Source: Ignavibacteria bacterium
GTDB lineage: Bacteria > Bacteroidota > Ignavibacteria > Ch128b
NCBI GenBank assembly: GCA_016873845.1
Contig: VGVX01000015.1
Coordinates: forward strand, 1 to 44,543
Reading direction: 5' to 3'
DNA length: 44,543 nt
The position numbers were made by a program, and so were the translations under genes. Shown piece by piece: positions 16,154 through 24,209 of the stretch. How positions within the stretch are numbered: the stretch's first letter is position 1; every line of letters begins with the position of its first letter. Below the pieces are notes generated by a model. That model ran no database searches. It was not told the DNA's origin and saw only the letters and a list, made by a program, of their open reading frames with translations.

Positions 16154-18925
16154 TTAAAATCCAATTGTAACACCAAGCCGAACTTCTCTTGGCGGTAAAT
16201 AATAATGAGGTCGATTAAAATATTCCTCAGCAGTGTGAACTACCGGAATCCGTTTTGCAAGTTCATCAACCGACTTAGTCGCACCGCTTGTTTGAAGCAG
16301 AGTATATGTAGCTCTTCCTGTATCGTCGTAAACTAATCGCTCAATCAATGAGTCGAATAGGTTAAAAACTTTCATGAATACAACAAATTTAAATCCGAAC
16401 AAATTGAATACTTTTTCGGCGAAGAGATTGAAAACCATTTGCGATGGCCTTCGCCCGCTGTTTGTACGAACGTAAACCTGCTGTCCTGTAATCTGCGGTG
16501 TATATGGAAGTCCAGTTCCAATTCTCCCGACAAGCGTAACATTCCAATTATTTAATTCGCCGAATGTTACTGTTGTATTTAGAGTATGAGTTTGATCCCA
16601 GGAAAGATAAACGGGGAGTTTTTCACTTTGCCTTCCAGAGGATAAATCGAGGAAGAAAGCATCAGAATTTGTATCGTTCCCCTCTCCAGATTGAAAAGTA
16701 TAATCTACGGTTACACCGAGAGGACTATCGATTGATCTTCTTTTAGTTAACGAAAAGGTAATTCCTTTGATATTGCCATAATCTTTATTTACATATTTTG
16801 TGTATGTTTTATCGCCCGAGACTCGGATTGTTTGTACTGCAAGCAAATCACGAACGTCCTTGTAAAATCCAGTTACATTAAATGCGAGGTCTTCCAATAA
16901 TAACTGCTGCAATCCGAGTTCGTAAGTGACGGTTTTTTCCGGATTCAAATTTGCGTCGCCGAAAAGCGGATTGGAAGTAGCGAAGCTCGATTTGAAGCTT
17001 GCATTAGAATAAAGGTATTGGAACGGCGGCATCTGAAAGAAATGTCCGTACGAAAAATGAATTATACCTCTATCAGTAATTGGAAACGAAATTCCTAATC
17101 TCGGACTGAATTGATGTTTTGGTTTTGAATCGGCTAAGAGATTCGTCTTATCAACATATCCTGGCAAGGTTGGATCATATGGTGAAGGATAGGTAATGTT
17201 CGTTGAGTATTGCGATCTCGAATGGAAGTAATCGTATCTCAAACCAATATTAAGAATAAAATTTTCATACTCCATCTTATCCTGTATGTAAGCCGAAAAC
17301 TCAAATGGTTTCTTTGTGTACAAATCGTGATCGGCTGTAGCAGTGGAAGGAATTGTTGGGACTAAATATCTCGTTGTATCGCGCTTCACAACAAAACTTT
17401 CATAATCAAGTTGATGGAATTCCGTCTCCATACCAAATCTTAATTCATGATTTTGTGATAATTGACTTGTTAGATCGAACTTGCCTCCATAAGTTCTTGC
17501 ACGCTGATAGTTATGACCGTTTCTTGTTCCACCAAAATAGAAAGTGTACGAAGTAGGGCGCACGAGTTTTTCTTCAGGTTGATATCTATTGCTGGCTTTT
17601 AATCCATCCGTACCTTTACCGGCAAAATAATCAACTGCTTTTCCAGAAGCATCTTCAAGGGGATAAAGATACTGCTTATAATCATTGAAGTTATATGACA
17701 TTTTTATTGAATAGAAAGTGTTAGATGAAATTGCATGTCTAACATCGAGTGAAGTGATAAATCCTTTTTCATAGTAATTATAGTTTGCATCTGGATTATA
17801 CTTGAAATCATGCGAGTAAAACTTATTGTGAGAATTTGAGAAAATTGCATCATAATTAATCTTTATTGTCGGGATGGGCTTGATGGTGAGTTTCCCTGTA
17901 GCGCTAAATTCATTGCTTGGATTCATCGGAACAATTGCATAATCTCCAGTCGCAGCAATTCGAACATCATTCGGATTTGCTGGATTAATATAGACCGAAT
18001 CGGTTGTATTATGCTCTCTAACTCCATATAACCACCCTCTGTCGTAATCTAATCTGCTCGATAGAAAGAAAGACACATTGTTATTGAAAAAAGGAACCGG
18101 TCCACCAAGTGTAAATTCTGTAACATTATTGCTGAAAATATTTATGTCTTCAACATTGAAAAAAGTTTTCTTTCTTGTACTGAGATGATCCCCTGTGTAG
18201 AAAGAAATCTGACCTTTTAATTTATTCCCACCTTCTTTCGTGATCGTATTGATCACTCCGCTCAGCGCATTTCCGTACTCTGCATTGAAAGTACCGCTCA
18301 CGACTGAAATTTCCTGAACTGCGTTTGTAGCGATTTGAACCATAGGCGAATTGTCAAATGGATTTGCAATCGACACACCATTCACAGTATATGCGATCTC
18401 ATTAGAGCGCCCGCCGCGAATGTGAAGCTCGCCTCCAACACCTTGTATTATTCCAGCTTGCAAGGCAAGAATCTGATGAATGCTTTCAACTGGAAGGGTT
18501 TCAATCTGTTGAACATCTATTGTGGCTTGGGAGGAAGTTAGATCTGGTCTGATTAATGGTGCAGAGGCTTCAACAACGACAGTTTCAAGTGCAATCGCTT
18601 CTTCCGAAAGCTCAACATTAAGTTTGGTAGTAAAATCAACTGAGACTTTTACCCCATTGAATTGTTTTTTCTGATATCCGACAGCAGAGACTACAACCGA
18701 ATAGTTACCTGGAGGAATGTTATTGACAACATACCAACCGTCAAGATTAGTTGCCGCACCGAGTCCAGTGCCCGATACAACAATGTTAACACCCGGAATT
18801 GGGTCCCTCGTGTTAAAGTCAATAACTCTCCCAGCGATTTTTCCGGTTGTGCCTGCGATGAGAGTTATAGGATGCAGGAGCATAGACATTAGAAAAACCA
18901 AAAGGTATATTAACAAGCGTTTCAT
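16154..18925 (-). CDS. TonB-dependent outer-membrane receptor
   Basis: The 923-residue protein starts at ATG 18925, with AAGGGA upstream. A signal peptide is followed by a carboxypeptidase-regulatory-like domain (GKIAGRVIDFNTRDPIPGVN, GYQKKQFNGVKV) at about 27-115. Next is a plug domain at about 120-235 (IHQILALQAGIIQGVGGELHIRGGR-type, with the RGGRSNEIAYTVNGV block and EYGNALSGVINTITKEGG). The remainder is a 22-strand-type barrel ending in the aromatic terminus VRLGVTIGF. The substrate is not evident; the family carries siderophores, vitamins or oligomeric carbon sources, and some members are adhesion- or secretion-linked. It is first in a three-gene operon with the secreted 1191-residue protein (17-base gap) and the PorV-like barrel. 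It is not a SusC/SusD pair, since no SusD-like gene is present. Confidence 0.92.
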   Translation of the reverse strand: MKRLLIYLLVFLMSMLLHPITLIAGTTGKIAGRVIDFNTRDPIPGVNIVVSGTGLGAATNLDGWYVVNNIPPGNYSVVVSAVGYQKKQFNGVKVSVDFTTKLNVELSEEAIALETVVVEASAPLIRPDLTSSQATIDVQQIETLPVESIHQILALQAGIIQGVGGELHIRGGRSNEIAYTVNGVSIANPFDNSPMVQIATNAVQEISVVSGTFNAEYGNALSGVINTITKEGGNKLKGQISFYTGDHLSTRKKTFFNVEDINIFSNNVTEFTLGGPVPFFNNNVSFFLSSRLDYDRGWLYGVREHNTTDSVYINPANPNDVRIAATGDYAIVPMNPSNEFSATGKLTIKPIPTIKINYDAIFSNSHNKFYSHDFKYNPDANYNYYEKGFITSLDVRHAISSNTFYSIKMSYNFNDYKQYLYPLEDASGKAVDYFAGKGTDGLKASNRYQPEEKLVRPTSYTFYFGGTRNGHNYQRARTYGGKFDLTSQLSQNHELRFGMETEFHQLDYESFVVKRDTTRYLVPTIPSTATADHDLYTKKPFEFSAYIQDKMEYENFILNIGLRYDYFHSRSQYSTNITYPSPYDPTLPGYVDKTNLLADSKPKHQFSPRLGISFPITDRGIIHFSYGHFFQMPPFQYLYSNASFKSSFATSNPLFGDANLNPEKTVTYELGLQQLLLEDLAFNVTGFYKDVRDLLAVQTIRVSGDKTYTKYVNKDYGNIKGITFSLTKRRSIDSPLGVTVDYTFQSGEGNDTNSDAFFLDLSSGRQSEKLPVYLSWDQTHTLNTTVTFGELNNWNVTLVGRIGTGLPYTPQITGQQVYVRTNSGRRPSQMVFNLFAEKVFNLFGFKFVVFMKVFNLFDSLIERLVYDDTGRATYTLLQTSGATKSVDELAKRIPVVHTAEEYFNRPHYYLPPREVRLGVTIGF

Positions 18926-19136
18926 CTTAATTCCCTTTTACTGAATGAATTTTTTGGAGTATTGCAATGATAAAAACATTTATGATGCCAATTTTTCATT
19001 AATTCAAAATATTGATTAATAAAATTTATGTCAAGAATGCAAATCATTGTCAGTGTTTAATAAAAGCTCAACTATGAAGAGCCAGACTCATAATGACGAG
19101 ATTATTGGTTATTATTAAAATAATATTATAGAACGG

Positions 19137-19165
19137 TTGACATTACATTCATATTTTTTTAGCTT
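19137..19165 (+). promoter_or_regulatory. Possible promoter of the FG-GAP sorting-domain gene
   Basis: A perfect -35-like TTGACA (19137-19142) is followed at 17-nt spacing by a weak TAGCTT (19160-19165), leaving a short leader before the AAGGAGG ribosome site at 19188-19194. The -10 match is poor (three of six), and Bacteroidota-type promoters use a different consensus, so this is tentative. The region 18946-19195 between the divergent genes holds no other clear site. Confidence 0.3.
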
Positions 19166-19198
19166 AAAATAAACAACATAAATACTTAAGGAGGTATG

Positions 19199-21052
19199 AT
19201 GAAAAAAATACTTACACTTCTTCTTGTTCTCCTCGTTACTTCACTTAGTTATACACAAGTTCGACATTCCACAGCCTATGATTATCCGCTGCTGACTGGA
19301 TCTTCTGTAGATTCTGTTCTTAACGGTTTGAAAAGTATCCGTGGCTGTTACTTTGAAACGGATATGGATGGTGATGGAAAGTCAGAAATTGGTCTAACCA
19401 ATTATTTCGACCAAGGACACGTACATTTGTTTGAAACAGTTGGGAATGATTCAATTAAATTGGTTTGGTCTTCCCCAAAGGTTGCTAGTGCCGGTGGAGG
19501 CTCCACCCCTCGATATGTATTATTCGGTGATTTGGATAATGATGGTAAAAAGGAGATCATATTCCAGAGTTCCGGTAATGGAATTTTCATATTTGAATGG
19601 GATGGAGTAGTCGGTAGTGACAATTATGGTACGATCCCCTCACAAGTAATTAACTCGACCACATTGCCTGAAATGACAGGCGTAAGTGGAAGTACTGAGT
19701 ATATGGAAATCGACGACATTGATACCGATGGCCAGAATGAATTATGCGTATTTTACAACTCCTCTCCAAACGCTAATGATAAATTTTTCATAATAAGTGC
19801 AATTGGAGATTGGAATACCAATGATCCTGGATTTTCAGGTTTCACTGCTGAGTATTCAAAAAGCAGAGTTGATCTTATCAATTGGGGTATGAATGGAGGA
19901 ACACCCTACTCGATGCATATTGCACAATTCGACGGAGCTGGAAACAAAGAACTTTTGTTCCAAGCTTGGAATTTCAAAAATGTTTCTCCAGTTAGAATCC
20001 CAACAGCAAACACATATCTTGAAGCTGATACTACTATTGGAAAACAAAACTACTTCCTGACTGGAACCTACGATGATGTAGCGTTATTCGGTGGTGGTAC
20101 ATTTGATATTGATAAAGATGGCAGAGAGGAAGTTTACTTGCCAAATTATCACGCAACAGGAAGTCCGTATATGGGCACTGTTCACATGATAAGTTACAAT
20201 TCAGGAGAATCTACTACTATCATAGATTCAACAAATGTAACTACTTTGAACTTCAAAGACGCAGGGGTCCTTGATGATCTTTTAGTTACTTTCGGTTTTG
20301 GCTATGGCGATATAGACAAAGACGGAAAACCGAACATCTACACATCAAGCACTTATGGGAGTACTGGTTGTAATGTTTTAACTGCAGAATTCCAAGGTGG
20401 TGATAAGAGAAATTTAGCAAATTGGACATTTGCGAAATTATATAGAGGTGATCCAACTATATATACAACCCGAATCATAAAAGATTCACTTGGTAATAAG
20501 GATACCACACTTACGATAGACAACGCTTTCGCTTCGAAGATATTTGCTCGTTATACTGATTTTGATAAAGACGGTTTTGAGGATATTTTACTTCCTTATC
20601 AGGCTTTGTCAGATAGTGTGACTCATATTACGCTAACATGGAACTCTGGTACAAGCAAATTCGATTCTGTGTCTGTTAGAGCAGCGAATCCAAAACGATG
20701 GAGCTTCCGGATCATTGAAGGGACAATTTCTACTGGGGTTGAGGCAAAGGATCTAACTGTTATAACTCCTGACGACTATGAACTTTATCAGAATTATCCG
20801 AATCCATTCAATCCATCAACTGAAATTTCGTTCTTCCTGCCAATTACAGATAAAATTTCTTTAAAGATTTACAATCAGCTCGGACAGGAAGTGAAAACTC
20901 TTATTGCAGAAAAAGAGCACATTAACGGAAGGCATTCTGTAGTTTGGGATGGAATGAACAATTTTGGCGGTAAAGTTTCAAGCGGGATTTACATTGCACA
21001 ATTGAAATTCGGAAACTTCAGCAAAGAAATTAAAATGATGATGATTAAATGA
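19199..21052 (+). CDS. Secreted FG-GAP/VCBS-repeat protein with type IX sorting domain
   Basis: The protein has 617 residues from ATG 19199. AAGGAGG (19188-19194) is 4 nt away from this ATG but only 1 nt from the alternative ATG at 19196. A signal peptide ends near LSYTQ. At least six Asp-rich calcium-binding repeats follow (DMDGDGKSEI, DLDNDGKKEI, DIDTDGQNEL, DIDKDGREEV, DIDKDGKPNI, DFDKDGFEDI), typical of integrin-like beta-propeller blades. The last about 85 residues are a textbook type A sorting domain, with YPNPFNPST and a terminal MMMIK. It is probably displayed at or released from the cell surface, with an adhesive or structural role. It is transcribed away from the TonB-receptor operon and followed by a terminator at 21150. 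Confidence 0.92.
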   Translation: MKKILTLLLVLLVTSLSYTQVRHSTAYDYPLLTGSSVDSVLNGLKSIRGCYFETDMDGDGKSEIGLTNYFDQGHVHLFETVGNDSIKLVWSSPKVASAGGGSTPRYVLFGDLDNDGKKEIIFQSSGNGIFIFEWDGVVGSDNYGTIPSQVINSTTLPEMTGVSGSTEYMEIDDIDTDGQNELCVFYNSSPNANDKFFIISAIGDWNTNDPGFSGFTAEYSKSRVDLINWGMNGGTPYSMHIAQFDGAGNKELLFQAWNFKNVSPVRIPTANTYLEADTTIGKQNYFLTGTYDDVALFGGGTFDIDKDGREEVYLPNYHATGSPYMGTVHMISYNSGESTTIIDSTNVTTLNFKDAGVLDDLLVTFGFGYGDIDKDGKPNIYTSSTYGSTGCNVLTAEFQGGDKRNLANWTFAKLYRGDPTIYTTRIIKDSLGNKDTTLTIDNAFASKIFARYTDFDKDGFEDILLPYQALSDSVTHITLTWNSGTSKFDSVSVRAANPKRWSFRIIEGTISTGVEAKDLTVITPDDYELYQNYPNPFNPSTEISFFLPITDKISLKIYNQLGQEVKTLIAEKEHINGRHSVVWDGMNNFGGKVSSGIYIAQLKFGNFSKEIKMMMIK

Positions 21053-21066
21053 TGAAATCGTTGAAC

Positions 21067-21110
21067 CTGCCTTTCGGCAGACAGGTCAGAAATCCCGACC
21101 TTTCGGGATT
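21067..21110. repeat. Two adjacent GC-rich hairpins
   Basis: CTGCC-TTTC-GGCAG (21067-21080) is followed by AATCCCGA-CCTT-TCGGGATT (21091-21110), an 8-bp perfect stem. Both lie just after the FG-GAP gene's stop codon and before the terminator. They resemble dispersed palindromic units found in Bacteroidota-like genomes; neither has a T-run. Confidence 0.6.
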
Positions 21111-21149
21111 GATACTGAAGAAAGAACGAATAAATTGTTCTTCAAATAA

Positions 21150-21183
21150 AAACCCAATCTTTTAATAGATTGGGTTTTTTTAT
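21150..21183. terminator. Intrinsic terminator between convergent genes
   Basis: An 11-bp perfect stem AAACCCAATCT/AGATTGGGTTT with loop TTTAAT is followed by TTTTTATT. On the minus strand the stem is followed by TTTTTATTTG, so it can stop both the FG-GAP gene and any read-through from the TPR gene. Confidence 0.9.
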
Positions 21184-21220
21184 TAATTACTACTCAACTA
21201 CACAGGACATACAAATCAAA

Positions 21221-21296
21221 AAGATGCCATCTTAAAGATAGAAAAGATTCCATCTCCCCAGATCCTGATTTGGTTGGTAAGAGATGGAATCTTTTC
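21221..21296. repeat. Inverted-repeat element, GATTCCATCT family
   Basis: Perfect 16-bp arms GAAAAGATTCCATCTC (21241-21256) and the reverse complement (21281-21296) enclose a 24-bp loop. A smaller palindrome AAGATG-C-CATCTT (21221-21233) precedes it. The same core occurs on the other side of the adjacent TPR gene at 22061-22151 and at 8989-9005. Confidence 0.75.
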
Positions 21297-21314
21297 CGTT
21301 AAGCAAGCAAGAGT

Positions 21315-22004
21315 TTAAATTTGAAACTCTGCTGCATACTTATCATAATCGCGGGCGAATTGAGTTTCAGGAAAATCCCTCTTCATTTGATCAAGAATTT
21401 TCTTTGCTCTCTCCTTATCACCTACTAAAGAATATGTCCTTGCAGCATTAGTTAAATATTCAGGAGTAACGGCAGCATTTTTAACTACATTTGCAGCTTT
21501 CATAAAATATTCAGCAGCCATTTTTAAGTCATTTTTAATTTCATAGCAAGATGCAATTCCAGCATATGCGGCAGCTTTCATTAAGTCTATATCTCCTGAG
21601 TAACCATCATAATACTTTTTAGCTTCGTCAATATTTCCGAGACTCATATATGAATTTGCTAAATATAATTTAGCAGTCTCACCAGATTCAGTGCTGCCAT
21701 AGTCTTCCACAAGAGCTTTCAATCCTCGTATGTTTTTTCCCGGCACTCCATCGATCGCTTGTTGATAGGATGCTTGATCATATAACTTCAATACTCGTGC
21801 GAGTTCAGTGTTTGCAACTTCAGCATTTTCTTTTGACTTGTTGGCTAAGAATATTATCACGAACGCTATCAAAACAATTGCTCCAGCAGCTCCGAGAATA
21901 ACTTTTTGATAGTTCAAATAAAAATTCTTTACCTTAAAATAGTTTTCAACAAGTTTATCTTGCTTAATCTCTCTCTTACTTATTTTCTTTTTTGGAGCTA
22001 ACAT
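21315..22004 (-). CDS. Membrane-anchored TPR protein (YfgM-like)
   Basis: The 229-residue protein has a lysine-rich cytoplasmic N-terminus and one membrane segment at about 35-53 (VILGAAGAIVLIAFVIIFL). The remainder holds tetratricopeptide-like helices (ARVLKLYDQASYQQAI, AKLYLANSYMSLGNIDEAKKYYDGY, AAAYAGIASCYEIKNDLKMAAEYFMKA, NAARTYSLVGDKERAKKILDQM). Topology and size resemble YfgM-type periplasmic TPR proteins, which associate with the Sec translocon and envelope chaperones. That function is only a suggestion here. It is apparently monocistronic and flanked on both sides by inverted repeats of one family. Confidence 0.8.
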   Translation of the reverse strand: MLAPKKKISKREIKQDKLVENYFKVKNFYLNYQKVILGAAGAIVLIAFVIIFLANKSKENAEVANTELARVLKLYDQASYQQAIDGVPGKNIRGLKALVEDYGSTESGETAKLYLANSYMSLGNIDEAKKYYDGYSGDIDLMKAAAYAGIASCYEIKNDLKMAAEYFMKAANVVKNAAVTPEYLTNAARTYSLVGDKERAKKILDQMKRDFPETQFARDYDKYAAEFQI

Positions 22005-22060
22005 TTTATAACCTTTTCTTAATTAAATTTCGATTGCAAAAATAATAAAACTTTTTTAAA

Positions 22061-22151
22061 TGATTCTATCTTTTCAAAGCTTCACAGCTAAGATTCGCAC
22101 ATGATTCCATCTTTTGGCATTGTTGATAGTGATTTGAAAAGATGGAATCAT
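22061..22151. repeat. Triple-arm inverted-repeat element, GATTCCATCT family
   Basis: TGATTCTATCTTTTCAAA (22061-22078) and ATGATTCCATCTTTT (22101-22115) are direct copies. The reverse complement lies at 22134-22151, matching the inner copy perfectly over 15 bp and the outer copy at 17 of 18 bases. Two alternative hairpins are therefore possible. The element fills the gap between the TPR gene's 5' side and the 3' end of the PHP gene. Confidence 0.8.
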
Positions 22152-22159
22152 TCCAGCTT

Positions 22160-23218
22160 CTATTGACTTTGCCCAAATCTTATATGGTTCGAGAAAATCC
22201 AAGCATTCCCATCCAAGTAAACTTCGACACGATAAACACCGTGATTCACAATTTCCCAAATTCCTTCCGAACCAATAGTTGAGTCGATTATCTCACCATT
22301 TTTTACCAATTTTATTTCACCAATCACATTGGGTAAGTTTACTCGGAATCGAGTTTTTTTCAAAGACTTGGGAATATCATCTCCCATTTGAAAAATTTGG
22401 TTTCCTGCTTCAGCAAAAAATTTAAACCCGTTTGGTTCGGCATGATAAAAATTACCGATGTAGCATCTTCCTTCAATTAAAGACGAATAAACCATATTTT
22501 TATTTGCCTCAATACTTTCAGGAGAATTATCTTTATTCAATTCCTTAGGGCAGAGAATAACCGTTCTAACAGATTTGAATAAAACTTTATATGGAAAAAT
22601 TTCTACTTCGAAAAAACCTAACACGTTTTGTTTATGAGCGTGAGCATCTACCCCGCCAATTCCAACAATTTTTCTTTTCTGCGCAATCTTATCCCAAATC
22701 TTTAAAGCTTTCACATCAGGTGCTGAAACAGATTTTAGTGGATGTATAAAACGCTGGTACTTATTTTGTTCGGTCAGCCCTTCCATCCATTCTGACATGT
22801 GATTCCAGACTTCTATTCCTGTGAAGTCTTCACTATCCCACGCTGTCCAGGGATAGGGTGGATGCTTTTCCATGTGATTCCTTTTTTCGAAGGGATGCGC
22901 AACAAATCCAAATCCACCTTCATCCTTAATACGCCTAACATATTCTTGAGCTGTGATTCTATTGTCGTATGATTTTGAGATCCCGAAAGCAAGGTAATGG
23001 TTTTCATTTTTTTGATCGTTTATTTCAGTACCGATTAAAACAAGAGTATTATCGTACCAGCCTTCTAATCCATCTTTTAGAGGACGCAAAGTGTTATGGT
23101 CTGTCATCATTACGACATTTACACCGACTTCAGATGCATATCTCGCTATCTCGGGAATTTCCCCTGAACCATCGGAATATTTGGAATGGACATGAATTAC
23201 GGAACTTATTTCGTACAT
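22160..23218 (-). CDS. PHP-domain metal-dependent phosphoesterase
   Basis: The 352-residue protein has the polymerase-and-histidinol-phosphatase fold. Metal-binding motifs are in the expected order: His9-x-His11 with Asp16 (HVHSKYSDG), Asp40-His41 (MTDHNT), Glu65 (GTEI), His74 (NHYLAFG), a GFVAHPFEKR motif, and GVDAHAHK near residue 200. Members hydrolyse phosphate esters such as histidinol phosphate or nucleotides. The CehA/McbA-like layout with a C-terminal beta domain (from about 250) leaves the substrate unknown. There is no signal peptide, so it is probably cytoplasmic. It may be co-transcribed with the upstream TPR gene (21-base gap). Confidence 0.88.
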   Translation of the reverse strand: MYEISSVIHVHSKYSDGSGEIPEIARYASEVGVNVVMMTDHNTLRPLKDGLEGWYDNTLVLIGTEINDQKNENHYLAFGISKSYDNRITAQEYVRRIKDEGGFGFVAHPFEKRNHMEKHPPYPWTAWDSEDFTGIEVWNHMSEWMEGLTEQNKYQRFIHPLKSVSAPDVKALKIWDKIAQKRKIVGIGGVDAHAHKQNVLGFFEVEIFPYKVLFKSVRTVILCPKELNKDNSPESIEANKNMVYSSLIEGRCYIGNFYHAEPNGFKFFAEAGNQIFQMGDDIPKSLKKTRFRVNLPNVIGEIKLVKNGEIIDSTIGSEGIWEIVNHGVYRVEVYLDGNAWIFSNHIRFGQSQ

Positions 23219-23239
23219 AGCTGGAACTAACGAAGAGAC

Positions 23240-23833
23240 TTATTGCAAATTTTTCAATGCTTCTTTAGCGAGTTTGCCATAATCAGACTCAGACAATGCG
23301 AGTTTTTCCCAAACCTTTTTTGCATCGGTCTTATTGCCTTGAGTTACATAAATAATTCCAAGATTATAAGAAGCGAGTTCATTTTTGGGATCGAGTTTTA
23401 AAATTGACCTCAAATACTTTTCTGAATTGGGGATGTCCTGCATTCTGTAGTTCAATTCAGCAAGTGCAAACATGACATCTTTACGATTTGGATCAATTTT
23501 CAAAATCTTTTCAAAATAGATTGCAGATTCACTCATATTATGAGCCTCAGTATAAAGTTCGGCTAATTCAGCTAAAGCTGCAGTATCTTTTGGATTTTTT
23601 TCTGTGTAAGTTTTTAAAGAATCAATTAATTGAAGGAAAGATTGAGCAACATTTGCTTTTCCAGGCATGCCATGCGGTGCTTTCATATTGCCGTGGATAT
23701 CATCCTCTGGCATATTGCTCTCAGAAAATTCTTTTTCCCCCGGTGTATCCGATCTAGAAATAATTATGTACGTTAAAAGTGCGATTACTAAAACAGCGAC
23801 AATTATATAAACATATTTAAAGTTGAATTTCAT
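23240..23833 (-). CDS. Membrane-anchored TPR protein
   Basis: The 197-residue protein has an N-terminal membrane anchor (VYIIVAVLVIALLTYIII, about 8-25) and a charged, His/Met-rich linker. Three to four TPR units follow from about residue 65 (AALAELAELYTEAHNMSESAIYFEKI, VMFALAELNYRMQDIPNSEKYLRSI, LASYNLGIIYVTQGNKTDAKKVWEKL). The layout resembles CcmI/NrfG-type TPR scaffolds, but no cytochrome c maturation genes lie nearby. The start is ATG 23833. Only 5 bases separate it from the small gene upstream, so they are likely one transcript. Confidence 0.8.
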   Translation of the reverse strand: MKFNFKYVYIIVAVLVIALLTYIIISRSDTPGEKEFSESNMPEDDIHGNMKAPHGMPGKANVAQSFLQLIDSLKTYTEKNPKDTAALAELAELYTEAHNMSESAIYFEKILKIDPNRKDVMFALAELNYRMQDIPNSEKYLRSILKLDPKNELASYNLGIIYVTQGNKTDAKKVWEKLALSESDYGKLAKEALKNLQ

Positions 23834-23838
23834 TTTTT

Positions 23839-24138
23839 TTAATCGACCTCATATAAAGTTTTGTATTGTACTTTTTTATCAGCAATACAAGTTGATGTAA
23901 TGTCATAAACTAAATTTCCAATTTCCTCAGTCGGAACATCATCAAAATTTTCAAAGTCTTCAGAATTCTTGAATATGTAAATTTCTTCAAAGTAATTTTT
24001 TCTTTTTTCATCTCGAAAAACTACATATTCGTATTCGCGTCCCGCCATCAAGGTTTTAAGTTTCGAAATTTTTTCCAAATAAATTTCGATTTTGTCATCA
24101 CTGACCTGATATTCTGCACTAAAAATTACTCGAGCCAT
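23839..24138 (-). CDS. Conserved-looking small protein, function unknown
   Basis: The 99-residue protein starts at ATG 24138, with GGAG 5 nt upstream. The pattern of an amphipathic strand (ARVIFSAEYQV), a helix (IEIYLEKISKLKTLM), then strands (EYEYVVFRDE, YFEEIYIFKN) and a helix suggests a ferredoxin-like alpha-beta fold, perhaps of the dimeric alpha-beta barrel type. No catalytic motif is evident. No signal or membrane segment is present. It precedes the TPR gene by 5 bases and follows dapF by about 70 bases. I do not recognise the family. Confidence 0.65.
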   Translation of the reverse strand: MARVIFSAEYQVSDDKIEIYLEKISKLKTLMAGREYEYVVFRDEKRKNYFEEIYIFKNSEDFENFDDVPTEEIGNLVYDITSTCIADKKVQYKTLYEVD

Positions 24139-24209
24139 ATATTCTCCATATTTCTTCTGTTTTCCCCCTTTTTGGCAACAAATTTACGAAGGTATTGCCT
24201 CAACTCCAA

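Noticed and set aside
16154-18925. A SusC/SusD polysaccharide-uptake locus
   Set aside because: The receptor has no SusD-like lipoprotein partner or glycoside hydrolases nearby; its neighbours are a sorting-domain protein and a PorV-like barrel.
8989-22151. A CRISPR-like array built from the GATTCCATCT repeats
   Set aside because: The repeats are inverted rather than direct, irregularly spaced over 13 kb and without regular spacers or cas genes.
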